The translations under genes and the position numbers were made by a program. Positions 1 through 8,232 of a stretch of DNA of 64,000 nt are shown here, one piece after another. The stretch lies in NCBI GenBank assembly GCA_020846935.1, contig JADLCY010000007.1:1-64000 (forward strand), read 5' to 3'. The number at the start of each line of letters is the position of its first letter. Positions within the stretch are counted from its first letter, which is position 1. The stretch comes from Gemmatimonadaceae bacterium (GTDB taxonomy: Bacteria; Gemmatimonadota; Gemmatimonadetes; Gemmatimonadales; Gemmatimonadaceae). The notes beneath the pieces are model-generated. The model made no database searches. It had not been told where the DNA came from and saw only the letters and a program-made list of their open reading frames with translations.

Positions 1-1
1 C

Positions 2-127
2 GATCTGCGTCGCAAGCTCATGCACTACATCCGCACCCACAACAAAACGTGCCAGCCGATCCAGTGGGGCTACACCGACATCACGCGCCGCATTCGTGCC
101 ACACGAACTTCAGTTACAATCCACTAG
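2..127 (+). mobile_element. C-terminal end of an IS630-type transposase (partial)
   Basis: The first 41 codons of the window are open to a TAG at 125-127. They end in the pattern DLRRKLMHYIRTHNK, then PIQWGYTD and TRRIRA, which looks like the end of IS630/Tc1-type DDE transposases: a yIrxyN segment, then PxxWxYxD. Only the tail is visible, because the gene starts left of the window, so I cannot judge whether it is intact. No terminal inverted repeat could be assigned between its stop and the next gene. The assignment rests on motif resemblance over a short piece. Confidence 0.6.
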
Positions 128-166
128 AGGCGTGGCGACGAAGAGACCATGCCGGGCATCATCCGT

Positions 167-379
167 CTAACAGCAGCGCGTGCCCGGCCTCGAATACCGG
201 TCCGTCAGGCGCTCGCGCACAAACGCGTCACGCGACAGCAGTGGCCGATCGGGGTGACATCGCGTGGCGTGGGCCACGTACGCATCGTAGTCCGGCGCGC
301 CGATGATGCGATGCAGCAGGCTCACGGCGTCCCTGAGTGTCTGCGACCAGGTGCGGGGGCCGCGTGGTGTGGCGCTCAT
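167..379 (-). CDS. ybdD: YbdD/YjiX family small protein (CstA partner)
   Basis: A 70-residue protein with the family core IIGAPDYDAYVAHATRCHPD, then a LSRDAFVRERL segment and the terminal Cys-Cys. It closely parallels E. coli YbdD and YjiX (about 65 residues), small proteins encoded next to the pyruvate/peptide transporters CstA and BtsT and thought to act with them. The ATG overlaps the stop of the upstream S9 peptidase as ATGA, so translation is probably coupled. The same frame stays open upstream, but family length and the ATGA overlap favour this start. In E. coli ybdD directly follows cstA; here a peptidase gene is inserted between them. Confidence 0.85.
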   Translation of the reverse strand: MSATPRGPRTWSQTLRDAVSLLHRIIGAPDYDAYVAHATRCHPDRPLLSRDAFVRERLTDRYSRPGTRCC

Positions 380-2712
380 CGCCGGCCTCCCTTCCGGATC
401 GTCGACTCGAACAGCTCGAAGATCCGGCGATACTCGTCGGTCCAGGAGTCCGGTCGGACGAACCCATGGTCCTCCACCGGATACACCGCCAGCTCCCACC
501 GCGTCTTTCCCAGCTCGATGAACCGCTCGGTGAGCCGCACGATGTCCTGGAAGTGCACGTTCACGTCCACCATGCCGTGCGCCATCAGCAGGGGATCCTC
601 GAGCTTCTCGGCGAAAAAGATTGGTGACGATCGCCGATAGGCCAGCGTATCGCTCTGCGGCTGGTTGAGGATGCGCGCCGTGTACCCGTGGTTGTAGTGC
701 GCCCAGTCGGTCACCGAACGCAGGGCGGCACCGGCACCGAACGACTTGGGCGCGTTGAACAGCGCCATCAGCGTGATGAATCCCCCGTAGCTGCCGCCGT
801 AGAGTCCGATGCGCTCGGGGTCGATGCCGAAGTTCTTCGTGAGGTACGCCGACCCATCGACCTGGTCCGCAAGGTCACGACCGCCCATCCAGCGGTAGAT
901 CGCGGTGCGCCAGTCGCGCCCGTACCCGGCCGAGGCGCGGTAGTCGATGTCGAGCACGACGTAGCCCCTGGACGCGAGGTACTGGTTGAACATGTACTCG
1001 CGGGAATAGCTCGACCAGTAATTGTGCACGTTGTGCAGGTAGCCCGCGCCGTGCACGAAGATCACCGCGGCGCCGTTAGGCCGCGCGCGCATGTCGCGCG
1101 GCCGGTAGATGCGTGCCGGCACCTGGACGCCGTCGGAGGCGGGGATCATCACGATCTCCGGCTTGATCCACCCGAAGCCGAGCCACTCCGCCGTGGGTGA
1201 CGTGGTGAGTTTCGAGAGTGCCGCGGCCGGGGCGTAGTTGCCAACGAACAGCTCGGGCGGCGTGTTGGACTGCGAATACACGTCGGCGATGAGCCGGCCG
1301 TCGGGGGACACGACGACCTGGTGCCCACCGACGGCGGTGGTGATGCGTTCGGTCGGCCCACCGGCGACGGGCATCCGGTAGAAGTGCTGCTCGAACGGTG
1401 AGACCTCCGACGTAGTGAGCTCGAACCAGCGCTGGTCGTCGGAGATGCGCGCCGAAAGCACTTCGTATTTGCCCTGTGTCAGCTGACGCCGGTCGCTGCC
1501 GTCGACATTCATCGTGTAGAGGTGCGCATAGCCGTCGGCCTCGCTCACGAACCACACGCGGTCACCGCCCGGGACAAAGCCGCCGCAGCCGAAACACGGT
1601 CCGCCGACCCACGCCGAGTCGCGCAGGACGTCGATGGATCGCAGGGCGCCGTTCGCGCCGTCCACGGTGTACAAATGGCGCGCCTTGAAGTCGGACTGCT
1701 CGACAAAGAGCAGGGCCGTCGTCCCGCTCGCGTTCCACCCCAGCGCGCGCACGCTTGCCGCGGTGCGCGACGTGTCGGTGGGATGAGGCCTGAGCCAGGT
1801 GACCTTGCCGCTGGGCAGCTCCATGAAGCCCGCGCGTCCGCCGCCCTGCGTGTCGCCCACCTTCGACCGGATGACGATGTCTTCGGTGTAGCCCGAGAGT
1901 GTCACGTAGTTGGGCACGATCGCCTGTCGGGCCCCGGGCGTGGCGAAGGTCGTCGTGAAGAGGAGCGAACGACCGGCGGGCGAAACGCTCAGCGACGTGA
2001 TGCGCTCGTTGGGCAGGAGGTAGAGCGCGCGCGGACGCGCGGCTTCGTCGGCCTCACGGTCAGCCCTGGCGATGGAATCCGTGCGCGCGCGTTCACGCAC
2101 GGCCTCGAACAGAAGCTTCTGATCGCCTTCGAGCGCGGCACGCTGCGGGTCGAGTCGCGGGGGCGTAGGCGGCGCCGGAGCCGGCCGGACGTCGGTCAAC
2201 TGCGCAATCGTTGGCGTGGCGAGGTCGAGCGACATCACGTTCGATCCCTCGCGCACGAAGTACACGGTGCGCCCGTCAGCCGAAAAGGCGGGGCTGGACT
2301 CGTTGATCGGCGGCGTGTGGGTCAGCCGTCGCGCCGTGCTCGCGCGCATGTCGACCAGCCACAGGTCTCCCCCGACCGACACCACGCGGCGCGCGCGATC
2401 GGGCGAAAGCGAGCCTGCGGCGAGCAACGGTGCGACAGAGTCCATGTGTGCCGGGCTCAGCGCCTCGGGGGCGGCGCCGGGCCGTGCCTGAACGCGCCAC
2501 GGTTTGAGGGGCTCGTTCCACGCGGTGCCCGGCGGGAGCCACTGGAAATAGATCCACGCCGCGTCGGGCGTGAAGCGCGGGCTCCCGGGTTCGCGGCCGT
2601 AGAGTTCCGGCCCGCGCATCATGTTCGCGATGGAGAAATCAAACCGACCCTGGCCCTGCAGACCGAGTGGGAACGCGGCCAGGACGATGGCGGACAGCAA
2701 ATGGCGTCGCAT
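376..2712 (-). CDS. Secreted prolyl-oligopeptidase family (S9) peptidase
   Basis: A 778-residue serine peptidase of the S9 (dipeptidyl-peptidase IV / acylaminoacyl peptidase) type. It starts with a signal peptide (about residues 1-20, ending LGLQGQG). A WD40-like beta-propeller follows (TolB-like SPDG and SADGR repeats), then an alpha/beta-hydrolase domain. The nucleophile motif GGSYGG places Ser at about 641, with Asp716 in HGMVDVN and His749 in VEDHGF completing the triad. It probably releases short peptides in the periplasm or outside the cell. It sits 3 bases after cstA and overlaps ybdD by ATGA, so the three genes form one operon. This suggests the products are taken up by CstA, which is inference. 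Confidence 0.93.
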   Translation of the reverse strand: MRRHLLSAIVLAAFPLGLQGQGRFDFSIANMMRGPELYGREPGSPRFTPDAAWIYFQWLPPGTAWNEPLKPWRVQARPGAAPEALSPAHMDSVAPLLAAGSLSPDRARRVVSVGGDLWLVDMRASTARRLTHTPPINESSPAFSADGRTVYFVREGSNVMSLDLATPTIAQLTDVRPAPAPPTPPRLDPQRAALEGDQKLLFEAVRERARTDSIARADREADEAARPRALYLLPNERITSLSVSPAGRSLLFTTTFATPGARQAIVPNYVTLSGYTEDIVIRSKVGDTQGGGRAGFMELPSGKVTWLRPHPTDTSRTAASVRALGWNASGTTALLFVEQSDFKARHLYTVDGANGALRSIDVLRDSAWVGGPCFGCGGFVPGGDRVWFVSEADGYAHLYTMNVDGSDRRQLTQGKYEVLSARISDDQRWFELTTSEVSPFEQHFYRMPVAGGPTERITTAVGGHQVVVSPDGRLIADVYSQSNTPPELFVGNYAPAAALSKLTTSPTAEWLGFGWIKPEIVMIPASDGVQVPARIYRPRDMRARPNGAAVIFVHGAGYLHNVHNYWSSYSREYMFNQYLASRGYVVLDIDYRASAGYGRDWRTAIYRWMGGRDLADQVDGSAYLTKNFGIDPERIGLYGGSYGGFITLMALFNAPKSFGAGAALRSVTDWAHYNHGYTARILNQPQSDTLAYRRSSPIFFAEKLEDPLLMAHGMVDVNVHFQDIVRLTERFIELGKTRWELAVYPVEDHGFVRPDSWTDEYRRIFELFESTIRKGGRR

Positions 2713-2715
2713 GCG

Positions 2716-4782
2716 TCAGTCTCCCGCCACCGCGACCCGTGGCTCGAAGGGAATTTCCGTGGACACCGCCGGTTTGCGACCCTGGAGCACGGCCAACCAT
2801 TCCCTGGCCGAGGCCGCGAGCACGACAATGACGGAAAGCAGGAAGAACGCCGTCACGCCGGCGTCGAGGCGGTCGTTGAAGATGAGGCGCCCTGCATCCG
2901 CCGCAGACCTGATGTTGGCGGGCAGGGTACCACTCGCGACCTGCCCTTCGAGCACACGTGCGTGGGAGAGGAACCCCAGGCGCGGATCGGCCGAGAAGAT
3001 CTTGAGCCACCCGGCGCTCATCGTGACAATCGTGAGCCACACGAGGGGAATGAGCGTCATGAACGCATACCGCTGCTTGCCCATCTTGATGATCACCGTG
3101 GTGCCGACGCAGAGGGCGACGAGCGCGAGGAGCTGGTTGGCGATGCCGAACAGCGGCCAGAGCGAGTTGATGCCACCCAGCGGGTCGACGACGCCCTGGT
3201 ACAGAAAGTAGCCCCACAGCGCGACGAACAGCGCACTCGAGAACACCACCGCCGGGTACCACGAAATGCGCCCGAGGGGTGCGTACACATGCTTGAGCAG
3301 ATCCTGCAGCATGAAACGCCCGACGCGGGTGCCGGCATCGAGCGTCGTGAGGATGAAGAGCGCCTCGAACATGATGGCGAAGTGGTACCAGAGCGCGAGC
3401 GTGTGCGCACCCATCCAGCCGGAGAACAATTGCGCCATGCCGACCGCGAGACTCGGTGCGCCACCGGTCCGCGAGAGCAGTCGGCTCTCGCCAATGTTGC
3501 GGGTCAGCTCGGTGAAGGCGGCGGGGTCGAGCGTGAAGCCCCAGTTGGCCACAGCGGCCGCCGCACTCTCCACGGTCGTGCCGATCGCTGCCGGCGGCGA
3601 GTTGATGGCGAAGAAGGTGCCGGGGGTGAGTACGCACGCGGCGATCAGGGCGAGCGTCGCGACGAGTGACTCGGTGAGCATCGCGCCGTAGCCGATGAAT
3701 CGCGCGTCGGGTTCGCGCTCGAGCAGCTTGGGCGTGGTGCCTGAAGAGATCAGCGCGTGGAACCCCGAGATCGCGCCGCACGCGATCGTGATGAAGCAAA
3801 ACGGGAACAACTTGCCGGCGAAGACGGGGCCGGTGCCGTCGATGAACCGCGTGACGGCCGGCATCTGCAGGTCGGGCATCACGACCAGGATCGCCACCGC
3901 CAGCGCGACGACGACGCCGATCTTGACGAACGCCGAGAGGTAGTCCCGTGGAGCCAGGAGCAGCCAGACCGGTAGCACGCTGGCCATGAAGCCGTAGACC
4001 ATGATCGTGATTGCGAGCGCCGGTCGCGACAGCGCGAAGCTCGGCGCCAGCGCCGGGTTCTCGGCGACTGCGCGGCCGATGAAGAGCGCGACCACGAGCA
4101 GGACAAGTCCACCCGCGGTGGCCTCCAGCACCTTGTGTGGCCGGATCCAGCGCATGTAGCCGCCCATGAGCAGCGCAATCGGGATCGTGAGGCCAACGGT
4201 CACGATGCCCCACGGGCTGTCGCCGAGCGCGTTCACCACGATGAGCGCGAGGACCGCGATGAGGACGATCATGATGCCCAGCACCGCGACGAGCGCGGTC
4301 ACGCCGGCGACGCTCCCGATCTCCTCCTTCGCCATCTGACCCAGCGTCTTGCCATTGCGGCGAACCGAGGCACAGAGGATGACGCAGTCCTGCACCGCGC
4401 CGCCGAGTACGACGCCGATGACGATCCAGAGTGCGCCAGGCAGGAAGCCGAACTGCGCGGCGAGCGTCGGACCAACGAGTGGTCCGGGGCCGGCGATGGC
4501 CGCGAAGTGGTGGCCGAAGACGACCCACCGGTTGGTCGGCACGTAATCGCGGCCGTCGTTGAGTCGCTCCGACGGCGTGCGCCGCGTGGCGTCGAGGGCA
4601 AAGATGTTGGCGGCGATGATCCTGCTGTAGAACCGATAGGCAACGGCGTAGAAACAGACCGCCGCGGTCACCAGCCATGCGGCGCTGACCGTTTCGCCTC
4701 GCGACAGCGCGAGCCAGGCAAAGGACGCCGTGCCGATCGCCGTGACGGCGACCCACGCGAGAACTTTCAGCGTTCGCTGCAT
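2716..4782 (-). CDS. cstA: Carbon starvation protein A, peptide/pyruvate transporter
   Basis: A 688-residue polytopic membrane protein matching CstA over its whole length (E. coli 701 residues). Family signatures include YRFYSRIIAANIFALD, DGRDYVPTNRWVVFGHHF, AIAGPGPLVGPTLAAQ and the GAVQDCVIL segment, followed by many hydrophobic helices. CstA-type carriers import peptides and/or pyruvate and are induced on carbon limitation in enterobacteria. The frame is open about 170 codons further upstream, but homology begins at the chosen ATG (MQRTLKVLAW), which is followed directly by the first membrane helix. It heads a minus-strand operon with the S9 peptidase and ybdD. Confidence 0.95.
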   Translation of the reverse strand: MQRTLKVLAWVAVTAIGTASFAWLALSRGETVSAAWLVTAAVCFYAVAYRFYSRIIAANIFALDATRRTPSERLNDGRDYVPTNRWVVFGHHFAAIAGPGPLVGPTLAAQFGFLPGALWIVIGVVLGGAVQDCVILCASVRRNGKTLGQMAKEEIGSVAGVTALVAVLGIMIVLIAVLALIVVNALGDSPWGIVTVGLTIPIALLMGGYMRWIRPHKVLEATAGGLVLLVVALFIGRAVAENPALAPSFALSRPALAITIMVYGFMASVLPVWLLLAPRDYLSAFVKIGVVVALAVAILVVMPDLQMPAVTRFIDGTGPVFAGKLFPFCFITIACGAISGFHALISSGTTPKLLEREPDARFIGYGAMLTESLVATLALIAACVLTPGTFFAINSPPAAIGTTVESAAAAVANWGFTLDPAAFTELTRNIGESRLLSRTGGAPSLAVGMAQLFSGWMGAHTLALWYHFAIMFEALFILTTLDAGTRVGRFMLQDLLKHVYAPLGRISWYPAVVFSSALFVALWGYFLYQGVVDPLGGINSLWPLFGIANQLLALVALCVGTTVIIKMGKQRYAFMTLIPLVWLTIVTMSAGWLKIFSADPRLGFLSHARVLEGQVASGTLPANIRSAADAGRLIFNDRLDAGVTAFFLLSVIVVLAASAREWLAVLQGRKPAVSTEIPFEPRVAVAGD

Positions 4783-4933
4783 AACGTGAGGTTGAGGGGC
4801 GAGCGGAGGCACGTGGCCGCTGCGGCGCAGCGTGCATGAAGTCCGGCGTACCGGGGGCAGAAATTGGACCGCGTGGCCGGGGGGGTCAACCAATCGGTGC
4901 CGTCGCGGTGAGCGTGCGGCTAGTTTTCGGTCC

Positions 4934-5620
4934 GTGACGCTTCTTCCCGGCCGTATCCGGCGCCTTGCCGCCCTGAGTCTCACGGGGGCGCTCGCGTGTG
5001 GCGGATCCGCGGCGCGCTCGGCGACGGGAACCACAGCGCCCGGCCAGGCCGCGACGGCGGCGACGAGCGCCGGGTCACTCAACCGCTTCGCGGCCGAACG
5101 CGTGATGGTGCTGCCGGCGCAGTCGGTCTCAGGGGTCGATCCGCTGGGATGGCGCGCGCGGGCCGGGGACGAGCAGGTGCTGCTGCGTCGCGTCGACTCC
5201 ACGCTGGCGGCGCAACTGGGTGAACGCGGACTCACGCAGTGGGCCTTCACCGCCGCGCTCGTGCGCGCCGCGCGGCGCAACCCGACGTACGTCACCGATC
5301 CCTATCAAGTGCGAGCGCTGGGGGCCATTCGCGCGGCGATGCGCTCGCGCGAGCAGATGGTGCTGGAACCCGTGTCGTCGCAGCTGCGTGCATTGGCGGG
5401 CGTGAGTGACGCGCGCTGGGCGCTGGTGCCGCTGGAGGTGGCGTTCGTGGGCGACGACGCGGGCGGACACGTCGCCCTCTCGATGGCGATCGTCGACGTG
5501 CGCGGCACACAGGTGCGGTGGAGCGGGAGCGTGGCCGGGGCACGGGCGTCCGACTATTCCTTCGCGGCCGTCGAGTCCGCGATCCACCGAGCGGCCGACC
5601 TCGTCGTGCCGCGTGACTGA
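4934..5620 (+). CDS. Predicted lipoprotein of unknown function
   Basis: A 228-residue protein starting at a GTG (VTLLPGRIRRLAALS). It has a basic N-terminus, a short hydrophobic stretch and a Cys in LTGALACGG, a lipobox-like site though not an ideal one. The mature part begins with a Ser/Thr/Ala-rich linker and then an alpha/beta segment (ERVMVLPAQSV, ALVPLEVAFVGD, RWSGSVAGARASDYSF). This resembles envelope proteins that build a nucleotide-binding-like or TolB-N-like fold, but I do not recognise a named family. An upstream ATG at 4832 in the same frame would add 34 residues lacking any signal character. It lies 8 bases before the isocitrate-dehydrogenase-like gene and diverges from cstA. Confidence 0.6.
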   Translation: MTLLPGRIRRLAALSLTGALACGGSAARSATGTTAPGQAATAATSAGSLNRFAAERVMVLPAQSVSGVDPLGWRARAGDEQVLLRRVDSTLAAQLGERGLTQWAFTAALVRAARRNPTYVTDPYQVRALGAIRAAMRSREQMVLEPVSSQLRALAGVSDARWALVPLEVAFVGDDAGGHVALSMAIVDVRGTQVRWSGSVAGARASDYSFAAVESAIHRAADLVVPRD

Positions 5621-5628
5621 TCGAATCC

Positions 5629-6648
5629 ATGGGCATTCCCTGCACGCTGATCCCCGGTGATGGCATCGGGCCGGACATCACTGAAGCCACCCTGCGCGTG
5701 CTCGAGGCGTCGGGGGCAGCCTTCGAATGGGACCGTCAGCTCGCGGGAATGGCCGCGGTCCAGGCGGTCAACAACCCCATTCCCGACGCGACGCTGGACT
5801 CGATCCGGCGCACGAAGCTGGCGCTCAAGGGGCCGCTGGAGACGCCGATCGGCGAGGGCTTTCGTTCGATCAACGTGGCGTTGCGCAAGACGTTCGACCT
5901 CTACGCCAATGTGCGGCCGTCGCGCGACCTGGTGCCCGGGGGGCGGTACGAGGGCGTCGACATCGTGCTGGTGCGCGAGAACACCGAGGGGCTCTACGCC
6001 GGCCTCGAGCACTACATCAAGATTGCAGAAGACGACAAGGCCGCGGCGCAGTCGATCGCGCTGATCACGCGCGTCGGGTCGGAGCGCGTCATTCGTTATG
6101 CGTTCGAGTACGCGCTGGCCCACGGACGGCGCAAGATCACGCTGGTGCACAAGGCGAACATCCTCAAGTACTCGCAGGGCCTGTTCCGCCAGGTCGGGCA
6201 GCAGATCGCCAGGGAGTTCGAGGGCCGCGTGGCGTACGACGAGCGGATCGTCGATGCCTGTGCGATGCAGCTGGTGATGAAGCCGGAGCAGTTCGACGTG
6301 ATCGTCACCACCAACCTCTTTGGCGACATCCTGTCCGACCTCGTGTCGGGCCTCGTCGGTGGGCTGGGGATGGCGCCCGGCTCGAACATCGGGGCGCACG
6401 CGGCGATCTTCGAGGCGGTCCACGGGACGGCGCCCGACATCGCTGGCCTTGGCGTCGCCAACCCGTCGGCCCTGCTGCTCGCCGCTTGCCTCATGCTCGA
6501 CCATGTGGGCGACGGCGCACGGGCGCACCGCATCCGTTCCGCGGTCGAGGCGGTCGTGCGTGAGGGGCGCGTCACCACGCGCGACCTGGGCGGCTCGGCG
6601 ACCACGGCGCAGTACGCCGACGCCGTGATCGCGCGCGTCACCGGCTGA
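5629..6648 (+). CDS. NAD-dependent isocitrate dehydrogenase family enzyme
   Basis: A 339-residue member of the isocitrate/isopropylmalate dehydrogenase superfamily. Visible motifs are IPGDGIGPDI, then KGPLETPIGEGFRSINVALR with DLYANVRP, RENTEGLYAGLEHY, VTTNLFGDILSDL and HGTAPDIAGLGVANPSA. The RENTEGLYAGLEH form and the GEGFRSINVALRK substrate loop (a Ser before N-V-x-L-R-K) are typical of NAD-dependent isocitrate dehydrogenases of the short type. This type performs oxidative decarboxylation of isocitrate to 2-oxoglutarate in the TCA cycle. 3-Isopropylmalate or homoisocitrate dehydrogenase cannot be fully excluded, but no leu genes are nearby. Confidence 0.88.
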   Translation: MGIPCTLIPGDGIGPDITEATLRVLEASGAAFEWDRQLAGMAAVQAVNNPIPDATLDSIRRTKLALKGPLETPIGEGFRSINVALRKTFDLYANVRPSRDLVPGGRYEGVDIVLVRENTEGLYAGLEHYIKIAEDDKAAAQSIALITRVGSERVIRYAFEYALAHGRRKITLVHKANILKYSQGLFRQVGQQIAREFEGRVAYDERIVDACAMQLVMKPEQFDVIVTTNLFGDILSDLVSGLVGGLGMAPGSNIGAHAAIFEAVHGTAPDIAGLGVANPSALLLAACLMLDHVGDGARAHRIRSAVEAVVREGRVTTRDLGGSATTAQYADAVIARVTG

Positions 6649-6656
6649 CGCGCCGC

Positions 6657-7502
6657 GTGCCGAGCGGAACCCTGCGACTGCTCCACGTCTCCGACCTGCA
6701 CTTCGGCAGACCGTGTATCCCGGAAGTGATCGACGCGATGGAGGCCCACGGCGCGTCGGCCGGTTACGACGCCGTGATCGTCTCGGGCGACGTGGCGCAA
6801 CGCTCGCTCTCGGGCGAGTTCCAGCGCGCGGCGGCGTTCATCCGTGACGTGCGCCGGCATCGACCCTTGCTCATCGTGCCCGGGAACCACGACGTGTCGT
6901 GGTGGATGTCCCCGCTGCACCTGCTGGGCACCGATGGGCTCTACACGCGCTACCGGCGCTACATCAGCGAGGACCTCGAACCGGCGATGTCGGTGCCCGG
7001 GGCGCGCGTGATCGGCGTGAACACCTCGCACGGCGTGGGTTGGTATACGCTCACCACGCGACCGCGGGACGTGTCCATCATCGGCGTAGTGACCGACGCT
7101 CAGCTCGATCGCGTGGCCGCCGAGTGCGCGGCAACGCCCACTGACACCGCGCGGATCGTGGTGATGCACCACAACCCCGTGCGCGGGCAGCTCTCGAACC
7201 GCTTCGGCATCAAACACCCCGGCAAGGTGATCGAGCGATATGCACGGGCGGGCGTCGACCTGGTGCTGTGCGGCCACGATCACCAGGAGGCGGTGCACCA
7301 TCTGCCCGAGCACGGCGGCATGGTCGTGTGCACCGCCGGGACGCTGTCGAACCGCTCACGCGGTGGGCGCCCCTGTTCGTTTCACGACATCACGGTGACC
7401 GACCGGCACATTGCGGTGACCACGCACTACTGGACCGATCGTGCGGCGTTCGAGCCTTCCCCGGTGCAATGCTTCGCTCGCTCCTCGCGCGTGCCGGCCT
7501 GA
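6657..7502 (+). CDS. Calcineurin-like metallophosphoesterase
   Basis: A 281-residue protein starting at GTG 8 bases after the previous gene. It has the complete binuclear-metal motif set in order: SDLHFG, SGDVAQ, PGNHDV, MHHNP and CGHDHQE. These correspond to the DxH, GDxx, GNHD, HH and GHxH blocks of the calcineurin-like phosphoesterase superfamily. No signal peptide is visible, so it is probably cytoplasmic. Substrates in the family range from cyclic nucleotides to phosphoproteins and UDP-sugars, and nothing here fixes the substrate. It overlaps the following SprT-like gene by 34 bases in another frame. Confidence 0.9.
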   Translation: MPSGTLRLLHVSDLHFGRPCIPEVIDAMEAHGASAGYDAVIVSGDVAQRSLSGEFQRAAAFIRDVRRHRPLLIVPGNHDVSWWMSPLHLLGTDGLYTRYRRYISEDLEPAMSVPGARVIGVNTSHGVGWYTLTTRPRDVSIIGVVTDAQLDRVAAECAATPTDTARIVVMHHNPVRGQLSNRFGIKHPGKVIERYARAGVDLVLCGHDHQEAVHHLPEHGGMVVCTAGTLSNRSRGGRPCSFHDITVTDRHIAVTTHYWTDRAAFEPSPVQCFARSSRVPA

Positions 7503-8158
7503 TTCGCGATCCGGGGCAGCTCGAACTCGCGTTCGATGCCTCCGGGACGTTGCTTGCGCGCCTGCAGCGACTCGGCATGCGCGGGGTGACGTCGCTGACG
7601 CTCACGCGGAATCGCGCCGTGTACGTGTCGTTCCGCGGCACGGGACTCCGCGTCCACGAGGCGTTCGTCGCGGCGCCGGAGGAGGTGCTGCGCGCGATCG
7701 TCGTGTTCGTGTGCGGACGCGGAGCCGCGCGCGCGGCGGCCCGACGCCTCATCCTCGCGTTCCCGGTGCCGCGTGGTGAACGGGCGCGACGCACCCGCGA
7801 ACGGTTGCACCCCGACGATCGGCCGCTGGCTGACCAGTTGACCAGAGCGCACGCACAGCTCAACGCGGAACGGTTCGCTGGCGCGCTCCGGCCGATACAG
7901 GTGCACGTGTCCCGGCGCATGCGCACGCGCCTCGGCCACTATGCGCCGGCCGCGACGCATGGCACGGCGCAGATCGCGGTGAGTCGACGGCACGTGCGGC
8001 GCCACGGCTGGGACGAGGCGCTCGACACGCTATTGCACGAGATGGTCCATCAATGGCAGGATGAAAGCGGACTCCCCGTGGATCACGGTGCCGCCTTCCG
8101 CCGCAAGGCGCGGGAAGTCGGCGCCCAGCCGCGCGCGAAGCGTGTCGTGACGCGGTAG
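7469..8158 (+). CDS. SprT-like zinc metalloprotein
   Basis: A 229-residue protein with an HExxH zinc site (LLHEMVHQWQ, His190-Glu191-His194) and a downstream DHGAAFRRKA whose His (about 206) is the expected third ligand. The arrangement matches SprT/Spartan-like domains: HExxH, then a glycine-containing loop, then HG..F. The N-terminal half (SLTLTRNRAVYVSFRGTG) is an added beta-rich region. Family relatives include the eukaryotic DNA-protein crosslink protease Spartan; bacterial functions are poorly defined. The start ATG lies inside the metallophosphoesterase gene, a 34-base overlap. An upstream in-frame start exists but translates a shadow of that gene. Confidence 0.8.
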   Translation: MLRSLLARAGLIRDPGQLELAFDASGTLLARLQRLGMRGVTSLTLTRNRAVYVSFRGTGLRVHEAFVAAPEEVLRAIVVFVCGRGAARAAARRLILAFPVPRGERARRTRERLHPDDRPLADQLTRAHAQLNAERFAGALRPIQVHVSRRMRTRLGHYAPAATHGTAQIAVSRRHVRRHGWDEALDTLLHEMVHQWQDESGLPVDHGAAFRRKAREVGAQPRAKRVVTR

Positions 8159-8232
8159 TTCCGCGGGGCTCGGGGCTGCGGGGTTGCGCCGCTGCCTTCC
8201 GCATGGGGCCTCGTGCATCAGTATCTTGGGCC

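Noticed and set aside
1522-3669. A long plus-strand open frame (over 700 codons) opposite the S9 peptidase and cstA
   Set aside because: It is a composition effect: Arg/Asp/Glu/Gly-rich, no motifs, and lies wholly opposite two well conserved genes. The same holds for similar frames at 34712-36967 and 45773-47755.
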